Source: Halomonas dongshanensis
GTDB lineage: Bacteria; Pseudomonadota; Gammaproteobacteria; Pseudomonadales; Halomonadaceae
Direction: 5' to 3'
DNA length: 64,000 nucleotides
NCBI RefSeq assembly: GCF_024790395.1
Contig: NZ_JAJISC010000003.1
Location: 124,001 to 188,000 of the forward strand
The number at the start of each line of letters is the position of its first letter. The first letter of the stretch is position 1. Shown piece after piece: positions 33,944 through 41,510 of this stretch. The position numbers and the translations under genes were made by a program. Under the pieces are notes generated by a model. The model made no database searches and was not told the origin of the DNA. It saw only the letters and a list, made by a program, of their open reading frames with translations.

Positions 33944-35497
33944 TTATTCTTGCGAGGCGCCGTCTTGAAAAGCGCGTGCTTGTGCCTGCGTGCGCTCGGC
34001 GACCAGGCGGCGATGACGAATGTAGCCGTAGATGCTGTATGCCACCGAGAGCACCGCCAAGGCGAGCAGCAGCGCTGAAATCGGGCGGGTGAAAAAGAGC
34101 GTCCAGTCGGCGCTGGTTTGGAAGGCGCGGCGCAGGTTGGTTTCGGCAATGGGGCCGAGTACGACGCCCAGCACAAGCGGCGCGAGAGGGTAGTCCAACT
34201 TCTTCATCAAATACCCGAAGGTGCCGATGGCGGCCAATAGGTATAGATCAGAAACGCGGTTGTTGAGTGTATAGGTACCAATGGCACAGCACGCCAGTAC
34301 CACCGGTACGACGATGTACTTGGGTACGTTCAACAGACGCATGAAAGCGCGCATCATGATCACGCCGATCACCAGCATGAAAACCGATGCCACGGCCATG
34401 GCGATGAACATGCTGTAGACCAGGTCCGGGTGATCGAGAATCAAGCGTGGGCCCACGCTGATACCGTGAACCATGATCGCTGCCATCAATACCGCATCCG
34501 CCGGGGAGCCGGGAATACCAAGTGAAATCAGCGGGATCAAACTACCGCCCACGGTCGAGGAGTTGCCTGCCTCGGACGCGACCACGCCCTGGGGCTCGCC
34601 CTGGCCGAAGGTTTCGGGGTGTTTGGAGGCGCGCTTGGCTTGATCATATGCCACCAAGTTGGAGATCGAGCTTCCCGCCCCAGGGACGGCGCCGATGAAA
34701 ACGCCGAGCAGCGATGAGCGTACGATATTGAACGGCTTCATCATCGTGCTCTTGACTACTTCCCACAGGTGCGGGCGCATATCGCCACTCACCAGCGCGC
34801 TCGACGCCGCCTTTTCGCTGGAAGCCGACGGTTCGAGCTCGGAGAGTAGTTGGCTCATGGCGTACATGCCGATCAGCACCACCAGAAACGGAATTCCGGC
34901 GGTCAGAAGGTCGTAGCCGAAGGTGAAACGCTCGCGCGCCATCAACGGGTCGGGGCCGATGGTGGCAATGGCAATGCCCACTAACCCTGCGATCAAGCCG
35001 CGAATTATGGAATCGCCCACAAGGCTTGCAATGATCGTCAGCGCAAACACGATCAGGGCGAAATACTCCCAGGGGCCGAGCTTGACTGCCAAAAGCGCTA
35101 GCGGCGGAGCTGCGACGATCAGAATCACGATAGAAATCAGTGAGCCGACAAAGGAGGCGAAAAGCCCAAGCGATAGCGCTCGCCCTGGTTGCCCTTTACG
35201 CGCCATGGGAAAGGCATCGAAGGTCGTCGCTACCGCCGACGGCGTGCCCGGAATGCCCAATAGCGCCGCGCTGAAGAGACCGCCGCTGAGCCCACCGACG
35301 TACACCGATAGCATCACCGCGATGCCCTGCATGGGCGGCATGGCAAAGGTCAGCGGCAGCGTGAGCACGATCGCCATGGTGATGGTGAAGCCGGGGATGG
35401 CCGCCGCTACGATACCGGCAAAGGTCGCCAACGCCATGAGCGCTAACGTATAGGGCTCGGTGACGCCCCCCAGCGCAATGAGAAATGCATCTGTCAT
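33944..35497 (-). CDS. tctA: Tripartite tricarboxylate transporter permease TctA
   Basis: TctA is the large, about 12-helix membrane subunit of TTT transporters, which take up carboxylates with a periplasmic binding protein. It has 517 residues. Seen: GFTITMAIVLTLPLTF, GGLSGGLFSAALLGIPGTPSAVATTFDAFPMARKGQP (the first GIPGTP motif), then GAVPGAGSSISNLVAYDQAKRASKHPE, EAGNSSTVGGSLIPLISLGIPGSPADAVL (the second motif, GIPGSP). Duplicate halves with GIPG(T/S)P are diagnostic. It lies between tctB (12 bases) and ggt (9 bases). Substrate unknown. Confidence 0.95.
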   Translation of the reverse strand: MTDAFLIALGGVTEPYTLALMALATFAGIVAAAIPGFTITMAIVLTLPLTFAMPPMQGIAVMLSVYVGGLSGGLFSAALLGIPGTPSAVATTFDAFPMARKGQPGRALSLGLFASFVGSLISIVILIVAAPPLALLAVKLGPWEYFALIVFALTIIASLVGDSIIRGLIAGLVGIAIATIGPDPLMARERFTFGYDLLTAGIPFLVVLIGMYAMSQLLSELEPSASSEKAASSALVSGDMRPHLWEVVKSTMMKPFNIVRSSLLGVFIGAVPGAGSSISNLVAYDQAKRASKHPETFGQGEPQGVVASEAGNSSTVGGSLIPLISLGIPGSPADAVLMAAIMVHGISVGPRLILDHPDLVYSMFIAMAVASVFMLVIGVIMMRAFMRLLNVPKYIVVPVVLACCAIGTYTLNNRVSDLYLLAAIGTFGYLMKKLDYPLAPLVLGVVLGPIAETNLRRAFQTSADWTLFFTRPISALLLALAVLSVAYSIYGYIRHRRLVAERTQAQARAFQDGASQE

Positions 35498-35509
35498 GAG
35501 ATCACCTGT

Positions 35510-36007
35510 TTACCAGCGCGGGCGGGGGAGATAGATACTGAACACGTCAGCGAAAAGATAGTAAGGCCCGAACGAGAACAGCAGGGCCACACCCAGCGCA
35601 ATCAAAAGCGAAAGCGGCTTTCGAGGTGCCAAGTAGAGCTGGGCGGCGAGCAAATAGCCGAAGGTCGCGGCAATGAAACCCGCCCAGGGCATGAGTACCA
35701 TGTAAAAAACGAACAGCCCCAGGTTCACCAGGACGCGCTTGAGCGACATCAAACGCTGCCATGCGGTTTTGAGCGTGGTAACAGGAAGGCCGTGCTTGGC
35801 CAGCTCGAAGATGATGGCAACCACGCATAGAACGGCAATGGATGAAAAAATCAGCTGCGGAAAGGTACCAGCACTCATGGGTTCCCAGCGAGAGGCCGGC
35901 AGTGCGCCGGCCCTGATGGCCATGAATACCGCTCCCATCGCAAGCACCACGTACGACACTAGCTGCAAGGTGGGTAGCAGCGCAGCGTCTGGGGTCTTAC
36001 GCTTCAT
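35510..36007 (-). CDS. tctB: Tripartite tricarboxylate transporter small permease TctB
   Basis: This 165-residue membrane protein has four hydrophobic segments (about 13-30, 48-66, 88-110 and 128-155), the DUF1468/TctB topology. It partners TctA in TTT transport. It begins MKRKTPDAALLPTLQLVSYVV. Low sequence conservation is normal for this subunit, so the call rests on topology, length and position between tctC and tctA. Confidence 0.88.
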   Translation of the reverse strand: MKRKTPDAALLPTLQLVSYVVLAMGAVFMAIRAGALPASRWEPMSAGTFPQLIFSSIAVLCVVAIIFELAKHGLPVTTLKTAWQRLMSLKRVLVNLGLFVFYMVLMPWAGFIAATFGYLLAAQLYLAPRKPLSLLIALGVALLFSFGPYYLFADVFSIYLPRPRW

Positions 36008-36039
36008 AACGGCTTCCTATGAAGAGGTGATTCCGACGC

Positions 36040-36906
36040 TTAGTCGAGAAGGCCAGCGTTTTCTTCGATGAACTGGTCGTTGCGCTCGAGGTAGTCGATG
36101 TAGTCGGCGCGATCGAGAAAGCGCACGGTACCGCCTGCATTGGCAACGTCAGTCTGGAAGTCTTCGCTCTCGGCCACCGCTTCAAGCGCGCTTTCCAGGC
36201 GCTCGATGATGGGCTCGGGAGTTCCCTTGGGTACGACGATGCCACGCGTAACCAGAAACTCCAGGTCGTAGCCCAGTTCGTGGAGGGTGGGGATCTCTGG
36301 GATCTCGTCGAGCCGTTCGGGGGTAGCGGCGGCGAGTATGGTCACGTCGCCGTTTTCGACGAAGGCTTCTGCCGACTGGTAATCCTCGATGGAGACGGTG
36401 ATATGTCCGCCCGCCAGTGCGCGCAGACGCTCGCCCGTGCCTTCATAGCCAACGTAGCCGAACTGGGTATCGGTAGCCTGTTCGAACTGCACCGCCCATA
36501 GGTGCGGAATGCCGCCTAGGGTAACGCCCATGCGGTACTCGCCAGGACTTGCCTGTACCGCTTCGAGCATGTCATCGAGGGTTTCCCAGCCGGTATCGGC
36601 ATTGACCATGACGACCGAGTTATCCGTGGTCATCATGGCAATGGGCTCGAAAGAGTCCCAGTTTTGCTCGGTGATGCCTGCATGATGAGCCATCAGCAAG
36701 CCTTCATGAATCTGCGTGATGGTGTAGCCATCGGCATCGCGTCGCGCTGCCTCGCGAAGCCCCACGGTGCCGCTGGCACCCGGCATGTTGATGATGGGCA
36801 CGGCAGTGTCGAGTTCACGCTCCAGGTGGCGACCGACCAGGCGCATCAGCAAGTCGCTAGCGCCACCTGGCCCCCAGGGCACGATGAACAGCGTCTTGAA
36901 TTTCAT
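36040..36906 (-). CDS. tctC: TctC-family solute-binding protein lacking a signal peptide
   Basis: This 288-residue protein begins MKFKTLFIVPWGPGGASDLLMR, which is where mature TctC proteins usually begin after cleavage. It continues with VPIINMPGASGTVGLREAARRDADGY, YEGTGERLRALAGGHI and VPKGTPEPIIERLESAL, typical of the family. An in-frame stop lies nine codons upstream of the ATG, and no other upstream frame encodes a hydrophobic leader. AGGAAAC precedes the ATG, so this is the real start. TctC normally works in the periplasm; here it would stay in the cytoplasm unless exported otherwise. It is the first gene of the tctC-tctB-tctA-ggt operon. Confidence 0.88.
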   Translation of the reverse strand: MKFKTLFIVPWGPGGASDLLMRLVGRHLERELDTAVPIINMPGASGTVGLREAARRDADGYTITQIHEGLLMAHHAGITEQNWDSFEPIAMMTTDNSVVMVNADTGWETLDDMLEAVQASPGEYRMGVTLGGIPHLWAVQFEQATDTQFGYVGYEGTGERLRALAGGHITVSIEDYQSAEAFVENGDVTILAAATPERLDEIPEIPTLHELGYDLEFLVTRGIVVPKGTPEPIIERLESALEAVAESEDFQTDVANAGGTVRFLDRADYIDYLERNDQFIEENAGLLD

Positions 36907-37241
36907 TGTGTTTCCTTGCAGGAGCAGGTGTTATCGTTGCACACAGACCCTACCGCGTCAGTGAACGGGCATCACTGATCAAGCGGCGTGGCCGCATGCT
37001 GGCTTGGGAAAATGCGTGAGGGTTGACGCGAGAACATTACCGTAAGGAAGTAGTGGTTCTGGTGAATGTTCCTATATCCCTCTGTTGTCGGTTGTTAAAT
37101 GAAAAATCGATTATTTTTCGACATTCGACTATAGGCGAAGGGGGAAAGCAGCGTCAATAGCAGGCTAGCTTGCAGTGGTTTACCAATGCAGAGCGCTGTG
37201 CCCTAATACGTCTTTTACGGGCAGTAGCAAGGAAGCAGGCA

Positions 37242-38297
37242 ATGAAGGGATTAGCGCGATATTTGGTTTGGGGCGGAGAGCTATTTACCGGTACTAAGTC
37301 GTTCAAAGCCAATCCGATACTCGGCAGCCGACGGCTCAATCGCTACGGCCTTCACGCCGCGCGGGTTTGGTTAGCCTATGCCATGACGCGCCTGCGCATG
37401 GCCATGCTGGCGCCGGGCGTGCCCAAGGCGGATCGCAAGCAGTTCACTACTCAGGGCTATGTGCTCAAAGAGAATTACCTGCCGCAAGCGCAGTTTGCGG
37501 CGCTGGTGCAGGCCATCGAGCGCTTCGATGGAGAAATCCGCGAGTGCTGCCAAGGGGATGCGCGAACGCACCGGGTATTGCTCAGTCCCGAGGTCATGCA
37601 GGCACTGCCGGAAGTGAAGGCGGTGCTGGAAGCCCCCGAGCTCAAGCGCCTTTTTCGCTACTGTGCCGGTCATGCGCGTTTGCCTATCTGCCATATCGAG
37701 AACGTGCTCAACGATGCGGCTCCCGCCAATGTGCGCCGTGACCCCCAGAAGAACCTGCATATCGATACCTTCCAGCCGACCATGAAGTTCTGGCTCTATC
37801 TCGAAGAGGTCTCGGAGATTAATGGTCCCTTCATTTATGTGCCGGGCTCCAATCGCCCACATCGCGAGCGGCTGAAATGGGAGTACGCCATGAGCCTGCA
37901 AGCGCGCGCTCACGCCGATCACTACACCGCCAGCGGCTCGTTCCGGGTAGGGGAAGAGGAAGCGTTGATGCTTGGCAATGCCCCACCGCGCGCCTTCAAA
38001 GTTAAAGCCAATACGCTGCTCATCGCCAACACCTTCGGCATTCACGCCCGCGGCCAAGCCACTCCCGGCAGCTCGCGCTTGGCGCTCTGGGGCATGAGCC
38101 GCACCAACCCCTTTCTACCCCTGCCAGGGCTCGGCTTTGGCTATTTCAACCGCCTGCAGTACCGCGTACTCCAAAACATGCGTAAGCGCGACGACGAAAA
38201 AGCAGCTGCCCGCGGCACCCTCTCTTCCTGGCACCGCATCGAACAAACGCGCATCACCGCCCAGCGCGCCAAGCCCGCCGACGATACTCTCAAGTAG
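37242..38297 (+). CDS. Phytanoyl-CoA dioxygenase (PhyH)-family protein
   Basis: This is a 351-residue protein from ATG 37242, with AAGGA eight bases upstream; the frame is open back to TTG 37170. The double-stranded beta-helix iron site is visible: His173-Ile-Asp175 in NLHIDTFQP and distal His268 in FGIHARGQ, with Arg in SSRLALWG probably binding 2-oxoglutarate. WLYLEEVSEINGPFIYVPGSN is typical of PhyH. It likely hydroxylates a small molecule or lipid using Fe(II) and 2-oxoglutarate; substrate unknown. It is divergent from tctC. The about 335-base gap between them is AT-rich around 37080-37130 and probably holds promoters, but I cannot place one with confidence. Confidence 0.82.
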   Translation: MKGLARYLVWGGELFTGTKSFKANPILGSRRLNRYGLHAARVWLAYAMTRLRMAMLAPGVPKADRKQFTTQGYVLKENYLPQAQFAALVQAIERFDGEIRECCQGDARTHRVLLSPEVMQALPEVKAVLEAPELKRLFRYCAGHARLPICHIENVLNDAAPANVRRDPQKNLHIDTFQPTMKFWLYLEEVSEINGPFIYVPGSNRPHRERLKWEYAMSLQARAHADHYTASGSFRVGEEEALMLGNAPPRAFKVKANTLLIANTFGIHARGQATPGSSRLALWGMSRTNPFLPLPGLGFGYFNRLQYRVLQNMRKRDDEKAAARGTLSSWHRIEQTRITAQRAKPADDTLK

Positions 38298-38334
38298 CCT
38301 AGAGGGAAGCCTCCGTGCGCTGGGGGATGGTTTT

Positions 38335-38761
38335 GTAGCGTGGGTAAGCGCAGCGCACCCGCGAGAGCAGCGCGCAGCGGTGCCGGTTTTATTGCGGCGG
38401 CTTGATCGGGCGGCCGTTGGCCGCCATCGCGGGTGCCTCGCTGCGCTCGTTACGCCACGCTACGAGTGCGGTTATTGGGGTTGTAGCGTGGGTAAGCGCA
38501 GCGCACCCGCGAGAGCAGCGCGTAGCGGTGCCGGTTTTGTAACCGTGGCTTGATCGGGCGGCCGTTGGCCGCCTTCGCGGGTGCCTCGCTGTCGCTCGTT
38601 TCGCCACGCTACGAGTGCAAGGACAAAAGTTGTAGCGTGGGTAAGCGAAGCGCACCCGCGGGAGCAGCGCGAAGCGGTGCCGGTTTTATTGCGGCGGCTT
38701 GATCGGGCGGCCGTTGGCCGCCTTCGCGGGTGCCTCGCTGTCGCTCGTTACGCCACGCTAC
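38335..38761. repeat. three REPINs in tandem
   Basis: Inverted REP pairs lie at 38335-38463, 38483-38612 and 38632-38761, linked by 19-base spacers containing GAGTGCRRTTATTGGGGTT or GAGTGCAAGGACAAAAGTT. The cores have GGCGGCCGTTGGCCGCC. They lie just downstream of the RAYT gene and fill the gap after the PhyH gene. The right REP of the second unit has TTTCGCCACGC. Confidence 0.93.
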
Positions 38762-38779
38762 GTGTGTGGGACAGGGTTC

Positions 38780-39528
38780 GTAGCGTGGGTAAGCGCAGCG
38801 CACCCGCGAGAGTAGCGCGCAGCGGTGCCAATCGACAAGCAAGCCATTACGCTCATTCACAATCAAGGTCGATGATGGACGATGGAGGCTTTGATATCCC
38901 CCAATTTTCTTCGTACCAGCCTCTTCGAACGCATTGGGGAAAGCTTGACCACGGCCAATTTGAAGGGTCCGTGGTATAGCCATGCTTTACGGGGTTGAAG
39001 TGAATGTAATCCATATGGCGCCGCCAATCTGTTTCATTACGGATAACGTGCTCCCAGAAACCAGGCTGCCAAACCTGGGTAACACCAACAGGCCGATCAA
39101 ATTCGCGCGAGGCGAACTTTTTGATATCGCGCCAACGAGAGGAGTAATCGGCATCCTCTTTGGGTAATGTCCAAATGCAATGTAAATGGTCTGGCAGAAT
39201 GACAAAAGCGTCCATGCTGAAAGGGCGCGTTGATCGTACTCGACGAAGCGCGCGTCCTAGTGCGTGGACATTGGGGGCATGAGCTAGAAAAGGAAGCCGC
39301 TGATGAGTGACGACCGTAAAGAAATAGGTGCCACCAGGTATCAACGCCCGCCGATACGTTGCCATCTCGTTAGTCTCGATTTTTATGAATTATTCTTCAG
39401 TGTAAACATAGGGTGCGGTACGAAAAAAGCCTAGCGGATTGGCATGCTGCACCTGGGGGCGGCCATTGGCCGCCTTCGCGCCGGGCCGTCGCTACGGGTG
39501 CCTCGCTGCGCTCGTTACGCCACGCTAC
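38780..39528 (-). mobile_element. RAYT gene enclosed between two half-REPINs
   Basis: A left half-REPIN (38780-38829, GTAG head plus CACCCGC, ending GCGGTGCC) adjoins the 3' end of the transposase gene. The matching right half (39454-39528, GGCGGCC-ATTGGCCGCC then CCACGCTAC end) lies upstream of its start. Joined together the two halves would form one normal REPIN, so the transposase occupies the REPIN interior. The right half has an extra GCGCCGGGCCGTCGCTAC insert before the final REP. Confidence 0.75.
38853..39365 (-). CDS. REP-associated tyrosine transposase (RAYT, Y1/IS200-like)
   Basis: This 170-residue HUH-type single-strand transposase begins MATYRRALIPGGTYFFTVVTHQR. It has AFVILPDHLHCIWTLP with the His-hydrophobic-His metal motif, WQPGFWEHVIRNETDWRRHMDYIHFNPVKHGY with the catalytic Tyr region, and ends with the WPWSSF motif. 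All are hallmarks of RAYTs, which mobilise REP/REPIN sequences and are domesticated, one-copy genes in many gammaproteobacteria. The surrounding GTAG-headed palindromes are the expected substrate. Length and motifs look complete, so it may be active. Confidence 0.93.
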   Translation of the reverse strand: MATYRRALIPGGTYFFTVVTHQRLPFLAHAPNVHALGRALRRVRSTRPFSMDAFVILPDHLHCIWTLPKEDADYSSRWRDIKKFASREFDRPVGVTQVWQPGFWEHVIRNETDWRRHMDYIHFNPVKHGYTTDPSNWPWSSFPQCVRRGWYEENWGISKPPSSIIDLDCE

Positions 39529-39547
39529 GGGTGCAAGGACTGAAGTT

Positions 39548-39610
39548 GTAGCGTGGGTAAGCGCAGCGCACCCGCAGCCCGGCGCGAAAGCAGCGCGTAG
39601 CGGTGCTGGT
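39548..39610 (+). repeat. left half-REPIN between RAYT and rfaH
   Basis: GTAGCGTGGGTAAGCGCAGC is followed by CACCCGC and AGCCCGGCGCGAAAGCAGCG, ending GCGGTGCTGG a few bases from the rfaH stop. No inverted partner is present. Confidence 0.85.
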
Positions 39611-39618
39611 GGTGAGTG

Positions 39619-40176
39619 TCAGCGCTTTTCTAACTGCTCTATCGGCATTTCCAGGTGCTGGGGGCGTTGGAGTACGTTGAGGAGGACGATGGCGCGTTCT
39701 TCGCCTTTGGTGCGGCTGAAGATGGCTTCCAGGTCTTTGAAAGGGCCGTCGGTGATGATGACTTTCTCGCCGACACAAAAGTGGGTGTGGCTGCCTTCTT
39801 GACGATGGGGTTGGGCGCGCAGGGTGTCGATCAGGGCATCGGGGACGGCGATGGGGTGATCACCAAAGGTGAGTAGCCTAAGCACGCCGCGAGTCGAGCG
39901 GATGGGGCGCCAGTTACTGGCAATGGTGTCCAGGCGAATGAACAGGTAGTAGGGAAACAGCGGTTCGAGCACCAAGACCCGTTTGCCCTGACGCTTACGC
40001 TGGGCGTTGAGTATGGGGTGGAAGATCTCGTACTCCTGATTGGCTAGGTGCTCGGCGGCGCGAAATGACTCGCCGCCCTTGCACTGAATGACGTACCAAC
40101 GCGCTTGCCCGCTACCTCCTTCGTTACCCCCTTCATCCAAAGCAGCGCTCTCATCCAAAGACGATACCGTGCTCAT
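39619..40176 (-). CDS. rfaH: Transcription antitermination protein RfaH (NusG paralogue)
   Basis: This 185-residue protein has an NGN domain: RWYVIQCKGGESFRAAEHLANQEYEIFHP, then PLFPYYLFIRLDTIASNWRPIRSTRGVLRLL. A short linker leads to a C-terminal KOW-like domain (FCVGEKVIITDGPFKDLEAIFSRTKGEERAIVLLNVLQ). The RfaH-type RSTRGVxRLL segment separates it from NusG. A 25-residue acidic N-terminal extension (MSTVSSLDESAALDEGG...) is unusual. RfaH recruits to ops elements and prevents termination in long capsule/LPS operons. It is the last gene of the kpsC operon (ATGA overlap), so it may feed back on it. I found no GGTAGCGT-type ops site in the operon leader at 54719-55076. Confidence 0.92.
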   Translation of the reverse strand: MSTVSSLDESAALDEGGNEGGSGQARWYVIQCKGGESFRAAEHLANQEYEIFHPILNAQRKRQGKRVLVLEPLFPYYLFIRLDTIASNWRPIRSTRGVLRLLTFGDHPIAVPDALIDTLRAQPHRQEGSHTHFCVGEKVIITDGPFKDLEAIFSRTKGEERAIVLLNVLQRPQHLEMPIEQLEKR

Positions 40177-41510
40177 GACGCCTCGGCCATGAGCGCTGCC
40201 AACGTATCCAGAGTTTGGTCGATCTGCGCTTGGGTATGCTCGCAGGAGAGGAAAAAGCGCAGCCGCGCACTCTTCTCGGGCACTGCCGGGTAAAGGATCG
40301 GCTGCACGTTGATGCCCTGCTCGTAAAGCGCATGTGAAAGGTGCGCGGCGCGCGGCGAGCTGCCGACGATTACCGGTACTACGGCCGCGCCGATGCTGTG
40401 CCCGGTATCCATGCCCAGCGCCTGGGCACGCTCGAGAAAGTAGCGCGAAATGGCGTGCAAATGCTCGACCCGCTGAGGCTCTTGTCCCATCAGTTCCAGC
40501 ACTTTGAGCGAAGGGGCGGCAACCTGAGCAGGCATGCCCACGCTATAAAGAAACCCAGGAGCGAAGTAGCGCAGCGTCTCCACCAGCGGTGTGCAGCCTG
40601 CGATGTAGCCGCCGCAGCCGGAGAGCGTTTTGCTCATGGTGCCCATCCAGATATCCACGTCGCTAGCGGCAATGTCGAAGTGTTCGCGCAGGCCCAAGCC
40701 GCGCTGGCCCATGACGCCGAACGAGTGCGCTTCATCGACCATAAGCCACGTCTGATGGCGCTTTTTGAGCGCAATCAGCGCGGGCAGGTCGGGAATGTCG
40801 CCGTCCATGCTGTAGAGGCCTTCGACCACGATCAGTACGCGCTCGAACTGAAGGCGGTGCCGGGTGAGCAGGTCGTCGAGCGACGCTAGGTCGTTATGGG
40901 CGAACGACATGCGCTTGGCGCCGGAGAGCTGAGCCCCGACCATCGCGCTGTTATGGATGTATTCGTCGTGAAGAATCAGGTCTTTGGGGCCAAGCAGATA
41001 CCCAAGCGTCGAGACATTGGTGGCATGGCCGCTGACGAAGACGACGGCATCCTCTACGCCGTAGGTGCAAGCGAGGGCGCCTTCGAGTTCACGGTGAAGC
41101 GCACGCTCGCCCGAGACGACGCGACTGGCCGACACCGAGGTGCCGTAGTGCGCGGCTGCCGTGCAGGCGGCCTCGATGACGCGGGGGTCGCCCGAGTAGC
41201 CTAGGTAGTTGTAGCTGGCGAAATTGAGGCACTCGCGGCCCTCGATCACGCTGGTTGCCCCCGCCATACCGTCGTGAACCTTGAAGAAAGGATCTTTCAG
41301 GCCCAACTGCTCGGCACCTTGGCGCAGCATGATTAGCTGTTGGTAGCCGGGGTGAGCATCGAAGCGCGTAAAGCGCTCGGGTACGCTGCCCGCATGCGCT
41401 AGCGCAGCGGACGTGTCCGGCGCTGGGCTGTTGGAGGGCGCGCGGGTGGCCGGGCGTTTGCGCGCCTGTTCCAGCAGTTGGCGTTTCAGTTCGGAGCGCG
41501 TCAGGGTCAT
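40173..41510 (-). CDS. Alpha-oxoamine synthase (RkpG-like; AONS/SPT/KBL family)
   Basis: This 445-residue PLP enzyme of fold type I condenses an acyl thioester with an amino acid. Seen: CLNFASYNYLGYSGDPRVIEAAC, GTSVSASRVVSGERALHRELE, DLILHDEYIHNSAMVGAQLSGA, LIVVEGLYSMDGDIPDLP, WLMVDEAHSFGVMGQRGLG with the PLP Asp, and the PLP Lys294 in MGTMSKTLSGCGGYIAG. An extra N-terminus of about 80 residues precedes the core. Overlaps PKS and rfaH by ATGA. It follows a PKS without thioesterase, so it probably takes the acyl chain straight from the PKS carrier domain. Which amino acid is used cannot be read from sequence. Confidence 0.88.
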   Translation of the reverse strand: MTLTRSELKRQLLEQARKRPATRAPSNSPAPDTSAALAHAGSVPERFTRFDAHPGYQQLIMLRQGAEQLGLKDPFFKVHDGMAGATSVIEGRECLNFASYNYLGYSGDPRVIEAACTAAAHYGTSVSASRVVSGERALHRELEGALACTYGVEDAVVFVSGHATNVSTLGYLLGPKDLILHDEYIHNSAMVGAQLSGAKRMSFAHNDLASLDDLLTRHRLQFERVLIVVEGLYSMDGDIPDLPALIALKKRHQTWLMVDEAHSFGVMGQRGLGLREHFDIAASDVDIWMGTMSKTLSGCGGYIAGCTPLVETLRYFAPGFLYSVGMPAQVAAPSLKVLELMGQEPQRVEHLHAISRYFLERAQALGMDTGHSIGAAVVPVIVGSSPRAAHLSHALYEQGINVQPILYPAVPEKSARLRFFLSCEHTQAQIDQTLDTLAALMAEAS

